A DNA stretch of 38,863 bases from Ignavibacteriales bacterium (GCA_003568415.1 PWXV01000261.1:1-38863), one strand, 5' to 3'. Positions 8,871 to 17,524 are shown, counted from the first letter of the stretch. Notes: a model not told the origin generated them from the letters alone. Numbers and translations are program-made.

Positions 8871-8934
8871 GTTAATGGTTATTTGTTATTTGTTCTCATT
8901 ATACCGATTAACCATTAACAAATAACTAATAACC
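8871..8934. repeat. AT-rich inverted repeat before trpE
   Basis: GTTAATGGTTA at 8871-8881 is the exact reverse complement of 8909-8919. The overlapping segment 8878-8895 matches the reverse complement of 8917-8934 at 17 of 18 bases. The element is composed of TTATTTGT/ATTAAC words. It lies in the transcribed leader between the attenuator terminator and the trpE start. It could form a weak hairpin affecting trpE translation, or be a degenerate intergenic repeat. Confidence 0.55.
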
Positions 8935-8941
8935 GTAATAT

Positions 8942-8983
8942 AAAAAAAGCCCTTCCCGATTTGGTATTCCGGGAAGGGCTTTT
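8942..8983 (-). terminator. trp attenuator terminator (3:4 hairpin)
   Basis: Read on the minus strand, AAAAGCCCTTCCCG (8983-8970) pairs perfectly over 14 bp with 8958-8945 across an 11-base loop, ending in seven T residues (8948-8942). It lies 35 bases beyond the trpL stop codon and 90 bases before trpE. It competes with the antiterminator formed by 9031-9044 and 8961-8974. Confidence 0.95.
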
Positions 8984-9124
8984 ATGATAAACTTATATAG
9001 TATTGTATTATACGGTACTTATGTTTCTTCTCCCAGAACACCAATGTGCGTATATATATACCACCACCAAGCCCAGTTGAACCGGTTCTTGATTGCAGGA
9101 CGATATGCTTTGTAATTGGTGTTC
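8961..9124 (-). promoter_or_regulatory. trp attenuator: alternative 1:2 and 2:3 pairings
   Basis: Segment 1 (9115-9124, at codons 1 to 5 of the leader) is perfectly complementary over 10 bp to segment 2 (9036-9045). Segment 2, extended to 9031-9044, pairs with 8961-8974 over 14 consecutive positions with two G-U pairs. That sequesters the 5' arm of the terminator. A ribosome stalled at the Trp codons (9061-9075) leaves segment 2 free for the antiterminator. A ribosome that reaches the stop codon covers segment 2 and lets the terminator form. The pairings are read directly; the mechanism follows the classical trp attenuation model. Confidence 0.88.
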
Positions 9125-9126
9125 AT
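9019..9126 (-). CDS. trpL: trp operon leader peptide
   Basis: This is a 35-codon minus-strand ORF starting at ATG 9126 and ending at TAA 9019. It begins MNTNYKAYRPAIKNRF and then contains Trp18, Ala19, Trp20, Trp21 and Trp22, followed by YIYTHIG. Four Trp codons in five, ahead of an intrinsic terminator and an anthranilate synthase gene, are the hallmark of a transcription-attenuation leader that senses charged tRNA-Trp. No Shine-Dalgarno is evident, and the start lies about 27 bases from the predicted transcription start. The peptide itself is probably non-functional and degraded. Confidence 0.93.
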   Translation of the reverse strand: MNTNYKAYRPAIKNRFNWAWWWYIYTHIGVLGEET

Positions 9127-9145
9127 AGTAAAAATGTTGTATTTG

Positions 9146-9188
9146 CTTTACGAGAGTAAAGTATAGTGATTTTAATGCTTGATGTCAA
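9146..9188 (-). promoter_or_regulatory. trp promoter with CTTTAC/GTAAAG operator
   Basis: On the minus strand TTGACA (9188-9183), a 17-base spacer and TATACT (9165-9160) form a near-consensus sigma70 promoter. The palindrome CTTTACTCTCGTAAAG (9161-9146) overlaps the end of the -10 box and spans the expected start near 9153. The same palindrome with a different four-base centre sits at the met promoter at 15081-15096, which suggests a shared regulator. Confidence 0.88.
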
Positions 9189-9232
9189 TAGTGAAGGAAT
9201 TTATTTTTGAAAATTTGGTAGAATAATTTCAT

Positions 9233-9261
9233 TTGATATTTCAGGAAGATTTGGGTATCTT
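9233..9261 (+). promoter_or_regulatory. candidate mazEF promoter
   Basis: TTGATA (9233-9238), a 17-base spacer and TATCTT (9256-9261) precede mazE. A small palindrome GTATATAC (9265-9272) lies at the predicted start point and could be an autoregulatory MazE site. The promoter is divergent from the trp promoter about 45 bases away. Confidence 0.55.
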
Positions 9262-9287
9262 CATTGTATATACACGAGGAGGAAGCT

Positions 9288-9530
9288 ATGAAAGTTCGAA
9301 TTCAGAAATGGGGTAATAGTCTTGCATTACGAATCCCGAAAGCTTTTGCAGATGAGTCGAAGGTAAAACAGGGAACTTTGGTAGAAGTTACCACCGAAAA
9401 AGGAAAAATAATCGTTAAACCGGTGAAGGCCCCGGAATATACACTGGACGATCTATTATCCAAAGTTACAAAAAGTAATATACACAAAGAAACTGAAACC
9501 GGTGATGCAAGCGGTAAGGAGGTTTGGTGA
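9288..9530 (+). CDS. mazE: MazE-type antitoxin (AbrB/MazE fold)
   Basis: This is an 80-residue antitoxin. The N-terminal swapped-hairpin DNA-binding domain is clear in MKVRIQKWGNSLALRIPK. Its C-terminal tail, from about residue 47, is charged and would wrap around the toxin. The start is set at 9288 because GAGGAGG lies six bases upstream; an in-frame start at 9264 would include the binding site itself. The stop codon overlaps the mazF ATG by one base, as usual for antitoxin-first operons. MazE homologues repress their own promoter. Confidence 0.93.
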   Translation: MKVRIQKWGNSLALRIPKAFADESKVKQGTLVEVTTEKGKIIVKPVKAPEYTLDDLLSKVTKSNIHKETETGDASGKEVW

Positions 9531-9859
9531 TGGCATACGTACCAGACCGGGGAGATGTAGTCTGGCTCTCATTTCAGCCACAAGCTGGTCACGAGCAAAC
9601 CGGCAGACGACCTGCGATTGTATTATCACCTGCTTCGTATAATCGCAAAGTCGGATTGGCTGTTTTTTGTCCGGTGACAAGTAAAGCTAAAGGTTATCCG
9701 TTTGAGGTTATTATCCCGGATACTACGAAAATTTCGGGTGCGATCTTATCCGATCAGGTGAAAAGTCTTGACTGGAAAATAAGAAAGGCCGAGTTGATAG
9801 AACATATGCCTGAATCAGTAACGAATGAAGTATTGATGAAGCTCAAAACATTATTGTGA
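9530..9859 (+). CDS. mazF: MazF/PemK-type endoribonuclease toxin
   Basis: This toxin cleaves single-stranded mRNA at short sequence motifs and is neutralised by MazE. It has 109 residues, typical for the family. The signature elements are PDRGDVVWLSF, GHEQTGRRPAIVLSP (with the catalytic Arg), and AVFCPVTSKAKGYPFEV (with the conserved Thr). The ATG at 9530 overlaps the mazE TGA and follows AAGGAGG at 9517-9523. TTG and GTG codons just upstream are in frame but fit the ribosome binding site poorly. The 3' end overlaps the convergent lysC by nine bases. It appears intact. Confidence 0.95.
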   Translation: MAYVPDRGDVVWLSFQPQAGHEQTGRRPAIVLSPASYNRKVGLAVFCPVTSKAKGYPFEVIIPDTTKISGAILSDQVKSLDWKIRKAELIEHMPESVTNEVLMKLKTLL

Positions 9860-11263
9860 TTCTTTATCAGAGTGTATCTTACGTTGTGTGAAAAATTCAT
9901 CGTGTAATGCAAGCAAAGCTCTTTTAACCTGTTCCTCCTTAATTACAAATGTCAGGTTAATTTCCGATCCTCCGTGAGAGATTAATTCAACATTTATACC
10001 GGCAGTTCCGAGCGCGGTAAATACGCGGCCCGCTACACCGTGAGCTTTTTTCATATTCTCACCCACAATTGAAAAAACCGCTTTATCAGGATCGACGTGT
10101 ACATCGGCAATCTCATCGAGCTCTTTAACAATGTTATCAAGTCCGGTACGGTCGTCTATCGTAAGTGAAATCCCGACCTCAGAAGTTGCAATAACATCGA
10201 CACTTTTTTTATACTTGGCAAATATCTCGAATACCTTCGCCAGAAAACCGTGTGCCATCAGCATTCGTGTACTCTGGATGCGGATAATTGTTATACCGGA
10301 TCTGTGAGCTATAGATTTTACCACATTATCGCCGTTCGGCAGTATACCGGTAGTCGGCTGTGTGTTGTTTGCTGTGATCAACGTACCATCGTCATCCGGT
10401 TGATGTGAATTCAATACACGAACGGGAATTTTCTTTTTAATTGCTGGTAGTATCGTACTCGGATGTAAAACCTTAGCACCGAAATATGCAAGCTCGGCTG
10501 CTTCGTTAAATGTCATCTCTCGCACCGGACGGGCATCGGGCACGATGGTCGGGTTTGCGGTGAGCACACCCGATACATCCGTCCATATTTGAATTTCTTC
10601 CGCATCTAAAAACGAGCCCAGTATTGCAGCAGTATAGTCCGAACCTCCGCGGCCGAGAGTCGTTGTTATTCCTTGCTGTGTCGATCCGATAAAACCCTGT
10701 GTTACGACGATATGATTTTTCTGGATGATGGGGAAGATGTACTGACGCGAACGGTTTTCAGTAATGTCGAATTGCGGAGTCGATTTAGTATAATCATCAT
10801 CGGTAATCATCACTTCTCGGGAATCCACCCACTCAGCATTGTGGCCCTCTTGCAATAATTTTTGTTCGAAGAGCAGGCAAGACCATTGCTCCCCGAATGA
10901 CATAAAGTGATCGAGTACACGCGGCGTCAGTTCCTGTAAAATGGAAACACCTTTAATAAGCATTTCAAGTTCTTCAAATTGCTGTGTGAACGCCTGAAGT
11001 ACATTGTGACGGTATTCATCCTCCAGCAACGTTTTCGCGGTAGTGAATTGACGCTCGCGGAGATGCGATAGGTATTCGAGAGCTGATTTTGTATCGGTCT
11101 CGGCAGCCCTTCTTGCAATGCTGATCAATGTATCGGTGACACCGGCTCCTGCTGAAAGCACAACCAGTGGTTTCTTGCCGCCACGTGCCATGACGATCGA
11201 TGCAACGTTCTGTAATGCACCGGCATCTTTTACCGATGTGCCGCCAAACTTCATTACGATCAT
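9851..11263 (-). CDS. lysC: aspartate kinase with two ACT domains
   Basis: This enzyme phosphorylates L-aspartate, the first step toward lysine, threonine and methionine. The 470 residues comprise a kinase domain with KFGGTSV (Lys5 onward), TLGRGGSDYTAAILG and WTDVSGVLTANP. Two C-terminal ACT regulatory domains follow (about 300-460). It is monofunctional, without homoserine dehydrogenase. It is the fourth gene of the metY-metX-SDR operon, 46 bases after the SDR gene, and so lies under the met leader and SAM riboswitch. This suggests an isozyme supplying homoserine for methionine. The effector sensed by its ACT domains cannot be read from the sequence. lysC is used as a family symbol, not as proof of lysine control. 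Confidence 0.93.
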   Translation of the reverse strand: MIVMKFGGTSVKDAGALQNVASIVMARGGKKPLVVLSAGAGVTDTLISIARRAAETDTKSALEYLSHLRERQFTTAKTLLEDEYRHNVLQAFTQQFEELEMLIKGVSILQELTPRVLDHFMSFGEQWSCLLFEQKLLQEGHNAEWVDSREVMITDDDYTKSTPQFDITENRSRQYIFPIIQKNHIVVTQGFIGSTQQGITTTLGRGGSDYTAAILGSFLDAEEIQIWTDVSGVLTANPTIVPDARPVREMTFNEAAELAYFGAKVLHPSTILPAIKKKIPVRVLNSHQPDDDGTLITANNTQPTTGILPNGDNVVKSIAHRSGITIIRIQSTRMLMAHGFLAKVFEIFAKYKKSVDVIATSEVGISLTIDDRTGLDNIVKELDEIADVHVDPDKAVFSIVGENMKKAHGVAGRVFTALGTAGINVELISHGGSEINLTFVIKEEQVKRALLALHDEFFTQRKIHSDKESQ

Positions 11264-11309
11264 ACTGTTTTCCTGCAGATAGATATGTTTGAAAAGTCTT
11301 TACAATTTT

Positions 11310-12065
11310 TTATACAAGCACTCCACCGCCGTTCACATTAATTGTTGCGCCGGTTACGTGATTTGCCAGATCCGAAGCGAGAAATAAAACTGATCCGGCT
11401 ACATCCTCTGCTGTTGCAACTTTTTTAAGCGGGATCGATTCGACTGCCCGGTCAAAGAAAGCTTTATCAGAAAAGACTTCTTTGTTCAGTTCGGTATCGA
11501 CCCAGCCGGGTGCGACGGCATTAACGAGTATATTGTACTCGCCCAGCTCTGCCGCGAGCGATTTTGTCAGGCCGAGTATACCGGCTTTTGATGCGGCATA
11601 ATGCGAGTGAAACGCCTCACCGCGTTGTCCGGCAGTCGATGAAATATTAATAATCTTTCCGCCGTCGTTTTCCTTAAAATAAGGAATTACTGCATTACAT
11701 ACATTAAAAACGCCCGTTAAATTTGTATCTATTGTGTCTTTCCATATCGTACCGTTCATCTCGCCCGCTCTGCCGAATGTCCATATCCCCGCATTGTTGA
11801 CGACAATATCTATACGATTATATTCTTTTAACGCTGCATCGACCAGCCGGTGTGCAGTTTCTTGCCGCGCAATGTCACCGCGAAAGAGCAGCGCATTTCT
11901 TCCATAGTGTTGCACCGAATCAGCAACTGCATTCGCCTTCTCTTCATTCTCTTTATAATTGATCACAACATCGGCACCTGCCTGGGCAAACAACGTTGCC
12001 GTTGCTGCACCGATGCCCCGTGATCCGCCGGTTATTACCGCTATGGTATCCTTCAATGATATCAT
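11310..12065 (-). CDS. short-chain dehydrogenase/reductase (FabG-like)
   Basis: This is a 251-residue classical SDR with the cofactor loop TGGSRGIG (residues 13-20), NNAG at 90-93, and the catalytic Ser near 142-143, Tyr156 and Lys160 (YAASK). The Arg after the glycine loop favours NADP(H). The best family resemblance is 3-oxoacyl-ACP reductase, but such similarity is common and does not fix the substrate. It overlaps metX by four bases (ATGA), so it is translationally coupled to methionine genes, where no reductase of this type is required. It may be a reductase tied to sulfur or aspartate-family metabolism, or simply co-opted into the operon. Confidence 0.88.
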   Translation of the reverse strand: MISLKDTIAVITGGSRGIGAATATLFAQAGADVVINYKENEEKANAVADSVQHYGRNALLFRGDIARQETAHRLVDAALKEYNRIDIVVNNAGIWTFGRAGEMNGTIWKDTIDTNLTGVFNVCNAVIPYFKENDGGKIINISSTAGQRGEAFHSHYAASKAGILGLTKSLAAELGEYNILVNAVAPGWVDTELNKEVFSDKAFFDRAVESIPLKKVATAEDVAGSVLFLASDLANHVTGATINVNGGGVLV

Positions 12066-13231
12066 TTTATTTTCACCTCTTCAAGAAAATGTGACATTAT
12101 TTTATTTAATTGATCAAACTCTATGAGGAATGCATCATGTCCGTGTATTGAATCGATTCCCTTGTAATCACCATTCGGAATAAGCGATGCGAGTTCCTGC
12201 TGTTCATGAACGGGGTAGAGGACATCGGAATTTATCCCGATCGAAAGTACCGGTATATCTATACTTCCGAGTACATCCCGAAGCGAACCGCGGCCGCGTG
12301 TTACATCGTGTGCATCCATCGCTTCGGTGATATAAAGATAGGTGTTCGCGTCGAAGCGGTCGACCAGTTTGTTACCCTGATACCGCAGATAGTTTTCGAC
12401 CTGAAAAAGCGGATTCTTATCGCCGAATAACAATTGCTGCTCATCCGATTCACTCACAACAATATCCCGGCCGAATTTTTTTTCAAACGACCGCTGACTC
12501 CGGTAACTGATCATCGCGATCATACGTGCAAGTGCCAATCCTTTTTGCGGTTGTTGTGTATACTTACCTTCTTGCCATTCCGGATCTGTTTTGATTGCGT
12601 TGCGTGCCGTTTCATTCAATCCGATAGCCCACGCAGAGTGTTTCGCGGACGTGGCGATAGGTATGATGGATTCCACGTACCCGGGATACATGAGTGCCCA
12701 CTCAAGAACCTGCATCCCGCCGAGCGAACCGCCCGTGATGGAGGCAAGCCGGTTTACACCAAGACGGTTGAGCAATGTGTATTGAACCTCAACGATATCC
12801 CGGACGGTAACGGAGGGGAAGTCCGTACCGTAGCGGGTTCCGGTTTTCGGATTACTGCTTGCCGGACCGGTCGTGCCGTAACAGCTTCCGAGAAAATTCG
12901 CACAGATGATGAAATACTTCGATGTGTCCAGTGCTTTCCCGTCACCGATAACACCATCCCACCAGCCGGAGAGACGGACAGGTTTATTATGATTACTATT
13001 TTCCCTGTGGTGTAAATCACCGGTGTAGCTGATATCGTTGGAGAACGATATGCCGCCGGCGTGTGCATTTCCGGTGAGCGCGTGGCATATCAAAATCGCG
13101 TTGGTACCATCTGCGTTCAGGGTGCCATATGTTTGATATGCCACATGTACCGGTGCCAGCCTTTTACCGCTTTCAAGCTGCAAGGGATTTTCCCGGGTGT
13201 GTAGGGTTATAGTTTTTGTTTCTGCGATCAT
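12062..13231 (-). CDS. metX: homoserine O-acetyltransferase
   Basis: MetX acetylates (or in some lineages succinylates) homoserine, activating it for sulfur incorporation. This 389-residue alpha/beta hydrolase has the MetX signature GNAHAGG. Its nucleophile elbow is [10 protein letters not shown] (Ser169). Asp336 (NSDVLYP) and His365 (HGHDAFL) complete the triad. It lies six bases after metY and overlaps the SDR gene by four. With metY it forms the direct sulfhydrylation route from O-acetylhomoserine to homocysteine. Acyl-donor specificity cannot be decided by eye. Confidence 0.95.
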   Translation of the reverse strand: MIAETKTITLHTRENPLQLESGKRLAPVHVAYQTYGTLNADGTNAILICHALTGNAHAGGISFSNDISYTGDLHHRENSNHNKPVRLSGWWDGVIGDGKALDTSKYFIICANFLGSCYGTTGPASSNPKTGTRYGTDFPSVTVRDIVEVQYTLLNRLGVNRLASITGGSLGGMQVLEWALMYPGYVESIIPIATSAKHSAWAIGLNETARNAIKTDPEWQEGKYTQQPQKGLALARMIAMISYRSQRSFEKKFGRDIVVSESDEQQLLFGDKNPLFQVENYLRYQGNKLVDRFDANTYLYITEAMDAHDVTRGRGSLRDVLGSIDIPVLSIGINSDVLYPVHEQQELASLIPNGDYKGIDSIHGHDAFLIEFDQLNKIMSHFLEEVKIK

Positions 13232-13237
13232 AGCCGG

Positions 13238-14611
<1,374 letters not shown>

Positions 14612-14652
14612 TTAAAAATTCAATCATCATTATACAATCATCAATAGTCAAT

Positions 14653-14691
14653 AAAAAAACCCTCTCCGGGAAAGCATACCGAAGAGGGTTT
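14653..14691 (-). terminator. SAM riboswitch expression-platform terminator
   Basis: On the minus strand AAACCCTCT (14691-14683) pairs with 14665-14657. The stem continues inward through a T-G pair and CGG/CCG to a nine-base loop, and is followed by a run of seven T (14659-14653). It lies about 80 bases before the metY start, directly downstream of the riboswitch aptamer. Confidence 0.93.
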
Positions 14692-14705
14692 ATGTAGTAA
14701 ACCGC

Positions 14706-14857
14706 CTTCTCATCTTTCCCTTTTCCCGTTGCGTGAAATCGAAACGGGTCGGGCAGGATGTAGCACCTTGTCATCCCGAAACCCGATAGTGATCGGGACC
14801 GGAACCGGTTGCTAAGGCATCATAGGGCCTGTTCCCTCCGCCTTTCTCGATGAGAGA
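14706..14857 (-). ncRNA. SAM-I (S-box) riboswitch aptamer
   Basis: Read on the minus strand, the conserved SAM-I elements occur in order: P1 5' strand (TCTCATC, 14855-14849), AAAGGCGGAGGGAACAGGCCC, UAUGAUGCCUUAGCAACC, the P3 hairpin region with GUCCCGAU/AUCGGG, then AAGGUGCUACAUCC and P1 3' strand (GATGAGA, 14714-14708). It controls the metY-metX-SDR-lysC operon through the terminator at 14653-14691. In this class SAM binding stabilises P1 and permits termination. Confidence 0.95.
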
Positions 14858-14899
14858 TTTTATATATGTAAGATGACGACGTGTGTCGCCAATAAATAT

Positions 14900-14936
14900 A
14901 AAAAAAGCCCTCACGAGAATTCTCCCGGAGGGCTTT
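14900..14936 (-). terminator. first met leader terminator (attenuator)
   Basis: AAAGCCCTC (14936-14928) pairs with GAGGGCTTT (14912-14904) on the minus strand, followed by a T-run to 14900. It lies 37 bases beyond the Met/Cys-rich leader ORF and upstream of the SAM-I aptamer, so transcription must pass two terminators to reach metY. The 5' arm can alternatively pair with leader codons at 14983-14990 over eight positions (14926-14933). Confidence 0.92.
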
Positions 14937-14973
14937 GCAAGTAGTGATTAGGTTTTGTTAGTTAGTGGATTAA

Positions 14974-15069
14974 TCAGACTGTACCCTCCGTGTGAATATG
15001 CATTCGCATACACATAATACAGGGGCACATGCCTTTTTTGTTTCCGCTATGTAATTTCGCTGGTATCAT
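14974..15069 (-). CDS. Met/Cys-rich leader peptide of the metY operon
   Basis: This is a 31-codon minus-strand ORF, ATG at 15069 to TGA at 14974. After MIPAKLHSGNKKG come ten residues, 14 to 23, of which seven are Met or Cys (MCPCIMCMRM), then HIHTEGTV. The ORF starts about 18 bases after the predicted transcription start and is followed by an intrinsic terminator, just as trpL is. I infer a ribosome-stalling attenuator sensing charged tRNA-Met and/or tRNA-Cys. There is no obvious Shine-Dalgarno, as for trpL. Coding by chance cannot be fully excluded, but codon content, position and the parallel to trpL all agree. Confidence 0.82.
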   Translation of the reverse strand: MIPAKLHSGNKKGMCPCIMCMRMHIHTEGTV

Positions 15070-15080
15070 AATCAGTTTCA

Positions 15081-15122
15081 CTTTACTTAGGTAAAGGTAA
15101 TATATTTATCAGTTGATGTCAA
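15081..15122 (-). promoter_or_regulatory. met operon promoter with CTTTAC/GTAAAG operator
   Basis: On the minus strand TTGACA (15122-15117), a 17-base spacer and TACCTT (15099-15094) precede the leader ORF. The palindrome CTTTACCTAAGTAAAG (15096-15081) overlaps the -10 end and the expected start point, in essentially the same register as at the trp promoter. The weaker -10 box could make the promoter dependent on an activator or easier to repress. Confidence 0.82.
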
Positions 15123-15257
15123 GGGGTGGGTGAAAAAAATATGAATTTAATTGTTTTTTAATCAATGAGCGAAGCGAATTAATTCAGATAATAAAAAGAT
15201 ATAGTGCCCATTAATCTTCACGAATCTACACGAAAAATAATCTGTCAGAACATCGCT

Positions 15258-15653
15258 CTATTTCATTGTCCTCACCGCGACTCCGATACACTGATCCTGC
15301 ACTAATTCTTTTCCTGCATCCCTTACTTTTTTTGCAACTCCGTCATCGACTGTGATTCCCGTTTGCAGCCATATTGTATGAGCGTTAGTTTGGAGCGCTT
15401 CTTCGATGATCGGCGGAACGTCATCAGGATTTCTGAATACATTGACAATGTCGATATCCTCTGGTATACTTTTTAGATCGGAATAACTTTTCTCTCCCAA
15501 CGATTCATCGATTGTCGGGTTGACGGGTATAATTTTATATCCGGACTTTTGTAATACACCTGCTATGCCATAGCTGTCGCGTTCTGGCTTATCGGATAAA
15601 CCGACAACGGCAATTGTTTTCGATTTTTCAAGTATGGATTTGATATCGTTCAT
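15258..15653 (-). CDS. CoA-binding (YccU-like) protein
   Basis: This 131-residue protein consists of a single Rossmann-type CoA_binding_2 domain. Features are KTIAVVGLSDKPERDSYGIA at the first strand and loop, GYKIIPVNPTIDE, IDIVNVFRNPDDVP and TIWLQTGI. The C-terminus has the family-typical QDQCIGVAVRTM. Such proteins resemble the CoA-ligase alpha-subunit nucleotide fold, bind CoA and have no settled function. It starts nine bases downstream of the YceI-like gene and is likely co-transcribed with it. Downstream lies the met promoter region. The length is ordinary. Confidence 0.88.
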   Translation of the reverse strand: MNDIKSILEKSKTIAVVGLSDKPERDSYGIAGVLQKSGYKIIPVNPTIDESLGEKSYSDLKSIPEDIDIVNVFRNPDDVPPIIEEALQTNAHTIWLQTGITVDDGVAKKVRDAGKELVQDQCIGVAVRTMK

Positions 15654-15662
15654 ATTATTTTC

Positions 15663-16280
15663 CTATTCTGCTCTCTGTGCTGTTATATTTACGTGCAACC
15701 GCAACTCATCCGGTGCTCTGCCCACAAATCCTGCAACCCGGGGCGGATCGATTCCGAAGTCGGTATATTTCGCTACGGTTGATCCTTTTACAGTAAGCAT
15801 TCCGCCGGTATAATGCAAGGAAACCGGGACACTTATTTCTTTTGTAGTCCCGTGTACACTGAGCGAACCTGTTGCAACAAAATCGCCGCTGATCTCCTCA
15901 AGCGGTTTTGCTTCTATACCGAGCAGTGATATCAATTCGAATGTAATTTCAGGATATTCTTCCACATTTAGAATATCGCGCACATCACTGTCACGTGAGG
16001 TATTTCCGGAATCAAATTGTGATGCATTTATAGTTATATCCGCTTTTATTATCGGACGGGATTCAGTTTCAACCCACTTAATTATGCCGTTGACATTGGT
16101 ATTGATACCTTTAACTGTCGATGTCGAAACGAGCGCGATGCGGACATCGGCAGTATAATAGACCTCTGAATCTTCGGAAATGGTAAATATGACAGTGTCA
16201 CGGTCGGCCGAAAGAAGAGTGAAATTTAAAGTAAGTATAAGAAATATTACTACTATAGAGTAAACCGGTAATGTATGCAT
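15663..16280 (-). CDS. YceI-family periplasmic lipid-binding protein
   Basis: This is a 205-residue secreted protein. An N-terminal hydrophobic segment (about residues 5-24) acts as a signal peptide. The rest is a lipocalin-like beta barrel with YceI features: the repeated strand KADITINASQFDSGNTSRDSDVRD, NVEEYPEITFEL, and a SLSVHGTTKEISVPVSLHY block. YceI proteins bind isoprenoid lipids in a hydrophobic cavity; the ligand here is unknown. It is transcribed divergently from the RND efflux adaptor with a 151-base gap and is followed closely by the CoA-binding gene. Confidence 0.87.
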   Translation of the reverse strand: MHTLPVYSIVVIFLILTLNFTLLSADRDTVIFTISEDSEVYYTADVRIALVSTSTVKGINTNVNGIIKWVETESRPIIKADITINASQFDSGNTSRDSDVRDILNVEEYPEITFELISLLGIEAKPLEEISGDFVATGSLSVHGTTKEISVPVSLHYTGGMLTVKGSTVAKYTDFGIDPPRVAGFVGRAPDELRLHVNITAQRAE

Positions 16281-16431
16281 ATTATGCCTTATGAGTTATT
16301 TTGAGCATGTTTTCATCTATAATAACAGATTTTTGAAAGAATTAGTGCATAGGTAAGGGAATCCAGCAATATTTTTTTATGTTATACATATTTCAGAGCT
16401 TTTTGACCATTTTAACGAAAGGCCCACGATT

Positions 16432-17490
16432 TTGCAACGAGTTTCTCCTCTTCTGATACTATTTTTACTAATCATACTCTATGGATGCGGTGACGGCGCA
16501 GCCGATCAATCAGCAAACAATCCGGAGCGTGAGCGCTATACAGCGGTTGCCGGATATGAACTGAAACAACGCGACCTTTCCCGGGTCGTTCGGGTATCAG
16601 GAAATGTCGAGCCACTCCGCTATGTTACCATTGCATCCCGGATGTCAGGATCTATCCGGCAATTACATGTTGAAGAAGGTGATCGGGTACGTGAAGGTGA
16701 TGTTGTTGCCATGCTCGATGTATCCGAACAACGTGCTGAGTTGGAACGTGCAACGGCACTGCGTATCCGTGCACGGGCAGAATATGAACGCACGAAAGAA
16801 CTATATGAACGTGATCTTGCCAGTCGAGCGGAATACGATAATGCCCGTGCTGATCTGCAGGTCGCAGAAAGCGATGAAAAACTCTGGCAAACTCGTGTCG
16901 ACTTCGGACAAATCCGTGCCCCGAAGGATGCGGTAATTACCCGCCGCTATGTTGAGGAGGGTGATGCGGTATCGGCCAATGAAGCCGTGTTCCAGATAAC
17001 CGACATGACAATGCTCGTTATAAAAGTCGGGATATCCGAACTTGATGCTGTTCATCTCAATCAGGGAGATGAAGTGGATATTCGTATTGATGCATATTCT
17101 GACACGGAGTTTACCGGAACGATCCGCCGGATATTTCCGAGTGTTGATGAAGACAGCCGTCTGGTAACTGTAGAAGTATTACTGGATAATATACCCGAAG
17201 GAATATCAGTCAGACCGGGCAATCTTGCACGTCTTGAGTTTACCGTTGACCGAAGAGAAGATATATTAGCTGTCCCGAGTGAATCGCTGCTTGCTTCGAC
17301 CCGGGAGCGCTCGTTTGTTTACGTCATCGAAGATGAACGACTGAAGCAGCGTGATGTCGTGCCCGGTGTGCAGCGCCGTAACTGGACCGAGATACGGGAC
17401 GGTTTGCAGCCAGGTGATATTATCGTCGCGACGAATCCGACAAATCTGGCCGAGGGTACCAAGGTAAGAGTGACGCAGTGGAGAGACTAA
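16432..17490 (+). CDS. RND efflux periplasmic adaptor lipoprotein
   Basis: This is the membrane-fusion subunit bridging an RND permease to an outer-membrane channel. It has 352 residues with a lipoprotein signal (ILYGC, lipidated Cys19). A biotinyl-lipoyl half (GSIRQLHVEEGDRVREGDVV) is followed by an alpha-helical hairpin (about 100-155), the second lipoyl half (IRAPKDAVITRRYVEEGDAV) and a beta-barrel/membrane-proximal region. The start is a TTG at 16432 with AAAGG nine bases upstream, justified because it gives a perfect lipoprotein signal. The permease gene follows after about 140 bases. No outer-membrane factor gene is adjacent, so the pump must share one encoded elsewhere. Confidence 0.92.
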   Translation: MQRVSPLLILFLLIILYGCGDGAADQSANNPERERYTAVAGYELKQRDLSRVVRVSGNVEPLRYVTIASRMSGSIRQLHVEEGDRVREGDVVAMLDVSEQRAELERATALRIRARAEYERTKELYERDLASRAEYDNARADLQVAESDEKLWQTRVDFGQIRAPKDAVITRRYVEEGDAVSANEAVFQITDMTMLVIKVGISELDAVHLNQGDEVDIRIDAYSDTEFTGTIRRIFPSVDEDSRLVTVEVLLDNIPEGISVRPGNLARLEFTVDRREDILAVPSESLLASTRERSFVYVIEDERLKQRDVVPGVQRRNWTEIRDGLQPGDIIVATNPTNLAEGTKVRVTQWRD

Positions 17491-17496
17491 TTATAA

Positions 17497-17524
17497 ATTA
17501 CGATTTACGAATTGCGAGTTACGA
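17497..17524. repeat. four tandem 7-mers of the type NTTRCGA
   Basis: ATTACGA, TTTACGA, ATTGCGA and GTTACGA follow each other without gaps directly after the adaptor stop codon. This looks like a degenerate simple intergenic repeat. No function is apparent. Confidence 0.7.

Noticed and set aside
14706-15069. T-box riboswitch for the met operon
   Set aside because: No T-box sequence or specifier stem is seen; the elements match a leader ORF plus SAM-I aptamer.
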